Shown here: in pieces, positions 58,701 to 64,000 of the stretch
Layout of the letters: each line of letters opens with the position of its first letter
Position numbering within the stretch: the first letter of the stretch is position 1
Assembly (NCBI RefSeq): GCF_031755915.1
Contig: NC_083383.1
Span: forward strand, 25,212,501-25,276,500
DNA: 64,000 nucleotides
Reading direction: 5' to 3'
DNA from: Ziziphus jujuba
Taxonomy: Eukaryota > Streptophyta > Magnoliopsida > Rosales > Rhamnaceae
Position numbers and translations under genes: made by a program
The notes under the pieces: model-generated
Told to the model about the DNA's origin: nothing
Database searches by the model: none
The model's input: the letters and a program-made list of their open reading frames with translations, nothing else

Positions 58701-59278
58701 ATGAAACAACTATGTTTGTTTTGAGATCAGTGTACAATATTTTGTATAGTGGGTTTTATGAATTGATTATAGTGGCAATGTGGCCATGTTTTTTTTTTTT
58801 TAAATCGGTGCATAATTACTTTCTTGTAATAAGGTTTTCTAAGCTCATTATAGTGGTTATACAAATGATTAAAATCCACCACTGAGAATGTTATCTATCA
58901 TGGTAGTAAGAATCTATTTTTTTAATAGTGCTTGACATACTCATTAATTATGGAGGCAGAGCATGTGAAGTATTTTGAAAGTATGATACAAGCTTTAGGC
59001 TAGCATGTGACCATATGACCAATAATGTTGTTTTACGATAATTTTGTAGCTGCATCATTTTGGTTCAAGATTTTCATTTTGTTGTACACACTTGTTACAA
59101 CATGGTAGTAGACATACTAGCAAAGGCTAGCCTATATATTTGTTTAAGGAGCATGTGTCCCGTATAGGATTGTAAAGTAGTTGAGACTGTTATGGCTTAG
59201 TGATAGTTCTGTAATCTAAGATAATGTACATATTAAATGTTTTAATATGATTGAGTATTGTCTTGTGAGCAATACATA

Positions 59279-59300
59279 TATCTATATATATATATATATG
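59279..59300. repeat. (TA)n microsatellite
   Basis: TATATCTATATATATATATATATG within the copia relic's 3' untranslated part. Confidence 0.75.
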
Positions 59301-59414
59301 TGGATCATTATAATAAGATGTTTATTGCACATATTGTACTCTTCATGCTAGCAGAACTGTTTGAGACTTTTAGTCTTTGTGTGTATGTATAAATTGATCC
59401 ATATGTACCATGGT

Positions 59415-59600
59415 GAGTCCCTACTACCTAGCTTGACTATATTGTTGAATCTTGTCAATGTGCAAATGACCTTTAATGAAATGGTATCATGTGTTAGGGA
59501 ATTGCACATGGTAATATAAATCTCTACTATCTAGACTGAACTTATAGCATGCAAAGTACTCAGTTGTAATGGTATATAAGAGAATCTCTACTACCTAGTC
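59415..59600 (+). repeat. Sub-repeats upstream of the copia relic's PPT
   Basis: Three copies of a TCYCTACTAYCTAG motif (59418, 59521, 59587) within similar but diverged monomers containing GATATTG/ATGTGCAA-like segments. Such repeats before the 3' LTR occur in several plant copia lineages. Confidence 0.45.
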
Positions 59601-59726
59601 TGAGATATTGGTGTGCCCTATCGACATGTGATATGCTAAGATGAAATGGAATTTTATTTTTGGGGATTCTGTAGTAAATGAGTTTGTTGTTCTATATGTG
59701 ATAATTATGCAGTCAAAGTGGAAGAT

Positions 59727-60150
59727 TGTTAGATATTTTATGTGGATTATCCGTAGTCATGTGACTCACATAAAAGACTTGTTTGTGGCAATAATAGCTC
59801 TAGCTTATTTAATGACTTTTGCAGTAGGGTCCTTAGGCATATACTCTTTGCAACACTTTAGTTAGTTCATTAGACCGAAAGATTTATTCTCTCTTAAACC
59901 TTAATTGGCTTATTCTATATTTTTATTATTATTATTATTATTTAATTATTTTGCATATAAATATAGATTGAGGAATAAGTCATCGGTTAATGTACACATG
60001 AGACGTACGATAAAGAGATTACGGCTTAAGGCATCTATGGCACTTATTTGGTGAAAACATAAAGGAGAAAACATAGGCATTGCTCCTATTTAAGAGTTTA
60101 ACCGATTTGATGAATCAATAGTTGCATTTCAGAGGTTACTAAATTTAACA
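59727..60150 (+). mobile_element. 3' LTR of the old copia relic (424 bp)
   Basis: Begins TGTTAGATA right after the PPT-like AAAGTGGAAGAT and ends TTTAACA, giving 5-bp inverted termini TGTTA/TAACA. Contains an (ATT)n tract near 59928. The 5' LTR was not located. Confidence 0.6.
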
Positions 60151-60890
<740 letters not shown>

Positions 60891-60891
60891 A

Positions 60892-61062
60892 GCCATTGGC
60901 CCCATAAAATTAAGTAGTGGTGTTGATATTGCATTGTACAAACCTTCAAGGAGGCTTAGAACAAACGACATTCCTACAATTGGTAACTATTTTAGACTCA
61001 CTGCAAGGAATGCAATTGAAGCAGGTAGTATCCATATCCAAATTGCGTTAAAAACTTTTTAG
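60892..61062 (+). pseudogene. Possible host-gene exon relic, unknown product
   Basis: A 56-codon open stretch translating as AIGPIKLSSGVDIALYKPSR, then RLRTNDIPTIGNYFRLTARN, then AIEAG. The composition (basic, non-repetitive, Pro/Gly turns) is protein-like, unlike the surrounding A/T noise. A splice-acceptor-like TTGTACAG precedes it and a donor-like GCAG|GTAGT lies at about 61024. I do not recognise the family. It may be an exon, a captured gene fragment or chance. Confidence 0.3.
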
Positions 61063-61294
61063 AGGTCAATTACTGGTTTAGAAGAATGATGCTTGTAGAT
61101 GCAAAAATTTAGCATGTCCCTCTCGTCATCACCTGGATTAAAATTCCATCACAAGCAGTCATGTACTTATCAATAAAACAGAGTTAGACCTTTTGGGACA
61201 TTTGTGTGGTACTTGCCAAAGGCACTCTTATGCTCAATTAATAACTATGTTTAAAGAATGTTTTTCACCATATCAATTCTATTGTGTTGAAGCG

Positions 61295-61705
61295 TATTTA
61301 TGTTTAAAGTCTAAACTAATTTGGATTAATTAATTTCTTTATTTTAAATTAGAAATTAATTAATTTACGATGGAAATAATAAAATAATAACTTTCCTAAG
61401 TTGTTTTGTCCGCCAAATAAGTAAATAAAAACCAAATAAAAGACTAATTTCATAAAACAAAAAGTCAAACTCAAATTAGAAAACTAATTGACTAGTTTGA
61501 CTACTAAGCTAATTTTGACCAATTTATAGCTTGTAAAGACTCCAAATCAGATCCAATGTGCCATGTAAGATGCCAAATAAAATTATTTATGATTCCTATA
61601 CGTTGCCTTTGATTGGAACAAGAGAAAATGCTTAATCAGCAAAAAACAGTAAAACTAGCAGCAAAAGCAACAATTTCAACCAAAGAATTGAGCTCAAGCC
61701 CCTCT
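61295..61705 (-). mobile_element. Ty3/gypsy LTR fragment
   Basis: Minus-orientation LTR middle section: AATTTGGATTAATTAATTTC, GGAAATAATAAAATAATAAC, GTCCGCCAAATAAGTAAATA, ACTCCAAATCAG, GATGCCAAATA, all as in 31710-32000 and 48650-48790. No termini, so an internal fragment. Confidence 0.7.
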
Positions 61706-62232
61706 AAATAAGTACAACAGAGATGCATTCTATATATCTGATCCTGTTCTTGGTAACACTGATTAGCCATTTCTCGAAAGAGCTTAGTAATCACATGAAG
61801 AGGTGAATGAACCTTGTGGATTAAATATGATTGTCATACCTGTATCGTATTACTATATGTATAAGAAACTGTATTTAGGATTATGATAAAGATCATCAGG
61901 CAGGGGTTTAAGTTAATAATGTCTGACGGATTGCGTTTCTGGCTCGGTCAGCCAGTGGTTTGACCTTGATATTTATAGATGCTAAAAAGCAAACAGAATC
62001 TATTCAAGTGAGAACTGTAAGCCATTGTACCATTATGTTATTATTCTAATTCATCCGTCATTATAATAAACAGAGTAACCAACTCTACAAGTACGAACTA
62101 TTTGAATTTTTTGAATTTGGTTACGAGAATGGACGGCTACAATGATCCTGAAGTATGACAATCTTATTTCCAAAAACATTTTAGATGGGCTTCCAACGAT
62201 GATCAAGATTAATAATCAAATCAATCAAGTAT
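61706..62232. other. Unassigned sequence, possibly host intergenic or 3' region
   Basis: No TE signature recognised and slightly less A/T-rich than its neighbours. It would be the 3' flank of the minus-strand exon relic at 62233. Confidence 0.3.
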
Positions 62233-62610
62233 CTATGGCGGATCAGGAGCTTCAACTCTGACTAAAGATGGAGCCATTGGATCTGAAGCATGTGCTTGAA
62301 GGGATGGTGCCGTACCGCACAAATGCTGGAACAAGGAGTTCGCACGTTGCTCTGCAAAGTATAATTTCTTGCTGCACATGCAATTAAGGTTCGTTGCCGA
62401 GAGATGGTTCGCCATAGCTTGTCAGAGCCTGCATTTATGCTTCTTATGTCTGTTGTATTGTGGGTTGCAGAAGAGCCTGAGAAATAACCCAGGAGCTCAA
62501 CTACGGGCGATGGAACCTGTTCTGCTGGTTTCGACACTAGCAATCTCATTTATGCTCTCTCCTAGTACTCCTAAACCTACTCAGCGACATTGTCAAAGGG
62601 CCATAGGCCC
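62233..62610 (-). pseudogene. Possible host-gene exon relic with frameshifts, unknown product
   Basis: GC-richer than its surroundings. On the minus strand, after an acceptor-like CTCTACAG (near 62610), protein-like segments occur in three frames: AYGPLTMSLSRFRSTRREHK, then VSKPAEQVPSPVVELLGYFS and GSSATHNTTDIRSINAGSDK, then MANHLSATNLNCMCSKKLYF and AEQRANSLFQHLCG, ending EAPDPP and TAG at 62233. Two single-base shifts (near 62549 and 62417) would explain the changes. I do not recognise the family. Confidence 0.38.
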
Positions 62611-62974
62611 CTGTAGAGTATAGGGATTAATATCCTAGTTTGAATCATTATGACTCGAAATTATATTTTCCAGCAGCAAAATAGAGAAACTGAGATGGTG
62701 ACAATCAAGACAGACACAAGACAGATGGCGATTCCTCGAAACAGAGTAATAGATGCATGAGCCTAGAAGGCCAAAATGATTAATGAGGTGCCAGCCACAA
62801 CACAGGATAACCTCCCACGTAAAAGCATTAATGTAAATCAATGGAATAAAAGGACAATGGCTTGTAAAAGACAAAATCAAAACCCAGATTAAGAACAAAT
62901 TGAACAAAAATTTAGCAAACAGAGAAAGATAGAAATACATAAAATCAAGGCCCAGAAAAGAACATCATACATGA

Positions 62975-63600
62975 CTACACGAGAAAGAAAAGCACTATGA
63001 GTAAGAGCGATAAAATGGACATCAAACACAGAACATAAAAGGTAATAGAAGCAGAATGAAAAAGAAAACCACAATATTTTGGATTGAAGTTAGAAATCCA
63101 TGCAATGAAACATAAGTCCGGTTTCAGAGCAAGTATACACTTGAACATTCGGTTGGGAGAGAACTGAAAGCGGAGTTAAAGTTATCTCAACAAACTATTA
63201 GTTTGTGCTCATCCAAGCTCCACAGTACAAGAGAGATGGCTGCATAAAACTCAAAAAATCAAGGATTACAGAAGAAAAATTTCCAGAAAGAACAATTACA
63301 GTGGTTCGACTCTTGCAAAGATGATTTCAATTTGAATTCCACAAGAAAACTCTAACAATATGTTACATAAAAAAAAAATAAAAAATAAAAATAAAAAAAA
63401 TTAAATAATGTGTAGCAAAACAAATACAAAAAAGGTTTTAGAGAAAACCTATAGCTAAACTCAATGTTTAGCAACTAGAAACCTATAGCTAAACTCAATG
63501 TTTAGCAACTAACTGGACAAAACAGCAAAACTAACTTTTAAACAAAATTACACAGTATTATTTAAGTACAAAATCATGCATTTGGATATGCATCTGAATG
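62975..63600. repeat. Dispersed duplication, block B (MITE-free)
   Basis: Partner of 54950-55745. It retains the empty site for the MITE near 63555-63575 and carries its own 34-bp tandem duplication. Non-coding. Confidence 0.7.
63444..63511. repeat. 34-bp tandem duplication containing a hairpin
   Basis: 63444-63477 and 63478-63511 differ at one base. Each holds GCTAAACTCAATGTTTAGC, a 7-bp stem with a 5-base loop. Block A has a single copy of the same hairpin (near 55427). Confidence 0.85.
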
Positions 63601-64000
63601 CTTCCAATATATAGAGCAGAAACCACGAACAATGTTAATGTTTTCAAATAAACAGGGAAGGTACTGGAACCCAAACGAAAATAAATAAGAGTGAAAATAA
63701 GCAAATAAAATATTTTGCTTTATTTGATTTTATTTTATTTTTTCCAAATATTCGAGTTTTATAGTGGTCAAAACAATTGAATCAGAAAACAGCCTATGTT
63801 TGGTTACAGAAAGTTTAGCAAGGAAATATTTTGACATTAGAAAACCTTAAATTCATCGACTAATATTTCATATGATTTGACTGTCAGAAAGGTAGCTATT
63901 ATTAAAAAAACTAAAGTAAAAGTGTATAATTACTAGAAATAGATAGCATGTATGCAAAATATGCACAACTGCTATTTCAACTTCTGTCATGCTTAAACCA
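63601..64000. other. Non-coding A/T-rich end of window
   Basis: No feature recognised beyond A/T-rich runs near 63700-63750. Confidence 0.4.

Larger units (their letters stand above)
55740..59726 (+). pseudogene. Old Ty1/copia relic (gag-pol), heavily decayed
   Basis: Recognisable islands in shifting frames: gag-like SLPSLLTMLG (about 56395), integrase KGGEFYDKYDEVGQNPWPF (about 57105), then YNSKVKILNPITFNGYFVGY (about 57340; family YNPxEKKLDPRTISGYFIGY), FWLDIIKDKIHQ and VLVELPKDSKSLG (57760-57855, RT entry), LDGDLYKDVYVVQHVGFQTM (about 58040), RNase H MEAEHVKYFESMIQAL (about 58945), VDILAKASLYICLRSMCPV-like end (about 59110). Many stops and frameshifts. A different, older copia lineage from the two above. 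Confidence 0.65.

Noticed and set aside
62635..63074. Minus-strand hydrophobic frames at 62635-62940 and 62889-63074
   Set aside because: T-rich on the minus strand with no family resemblance; more likely intron or intergenic sequence.

Overview
The window is plant nuclear DNA, most likely from a eudicot, and is almost entirely transposable elements. The evidence is nested Ty3/gypsy and Ty1/copia LTR retrotransposons whose primer-binding sites match plant initiator-Met tRNA (TGGTATCAGAGC type), long TG...CA LTRs, a solo LTR, a hAT-like MITE and AT-rich intergenic DNA. No intact host gene is visible.

Positions 1-24818 hold a tandem array with a 10,534-bp period: copies A (1-10534), B (10535-21068) and C (partial, 21069-24818). 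The copies are collinear without a net indel, and I found only about five base differences. One unit reads: an array of CTCGGA motifs, a 5'-truncated gypsy LTR, a gypsy internal region 'A' (protease joined to the integrase C-terminus), then a mosaic of two unrelated copia halves on the minus strand joined by rearranged gypsy pieces, then a gypsy internal region 'B'. The array ends in a complete gypsy LTR (24776-25754), which abuts the gag of an opposite-strand gypsy element (U).

Positions 25755-49235 hold minus-strand gypsy elements of the same superfamily. U has gag, leader and 5' LTR, and is split by a 3.28-kb solo LTR with target-site duplication ATATT. V is a short 3' remnant. W is the only element here that keeps recognisable RT, RNase H and the first half of IN, all decayed. 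Y is a non-autonomous element lacking RT and RNase H; its gag is split by a nearly intact 6,185-bp copia element (40918-47102; 1,035-bp LTRs; target-site duplication CATGG). That copia polyprotein is a single frame with one premature stop.

Positions 49236-64000 are older and AT-rich. They hold an inverted, decayed relative of the long solo LTR, copia relics (a gag scrap at 53.1 kb and a full-length relic at 55.7-60.15 kb), a decayed duplication (54.95-55.75 kb against 62.97-63.6 kb) in which one copy carries a MITE and the other is an empty site, a gypsy LTR scrap, and two possible host-exon relics (60.9 and 62.2-62.6 kb).

The most unusual content is (i) the near-identical 10.5-kb array of a chimeric nested unit, (ii) a gypsy lineage with a shared PR-to-IN-C-terminus deletion, one branch of which gained a second copy of the PR/RT linker by recombination, and (iii) the young copia with a single-codon lesion. 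I see no host defence or metabolic system here. All alignments were made by eye, so boundaries are accurate to a few bases where LTR ends are clear and to tens of bases elsewhere.
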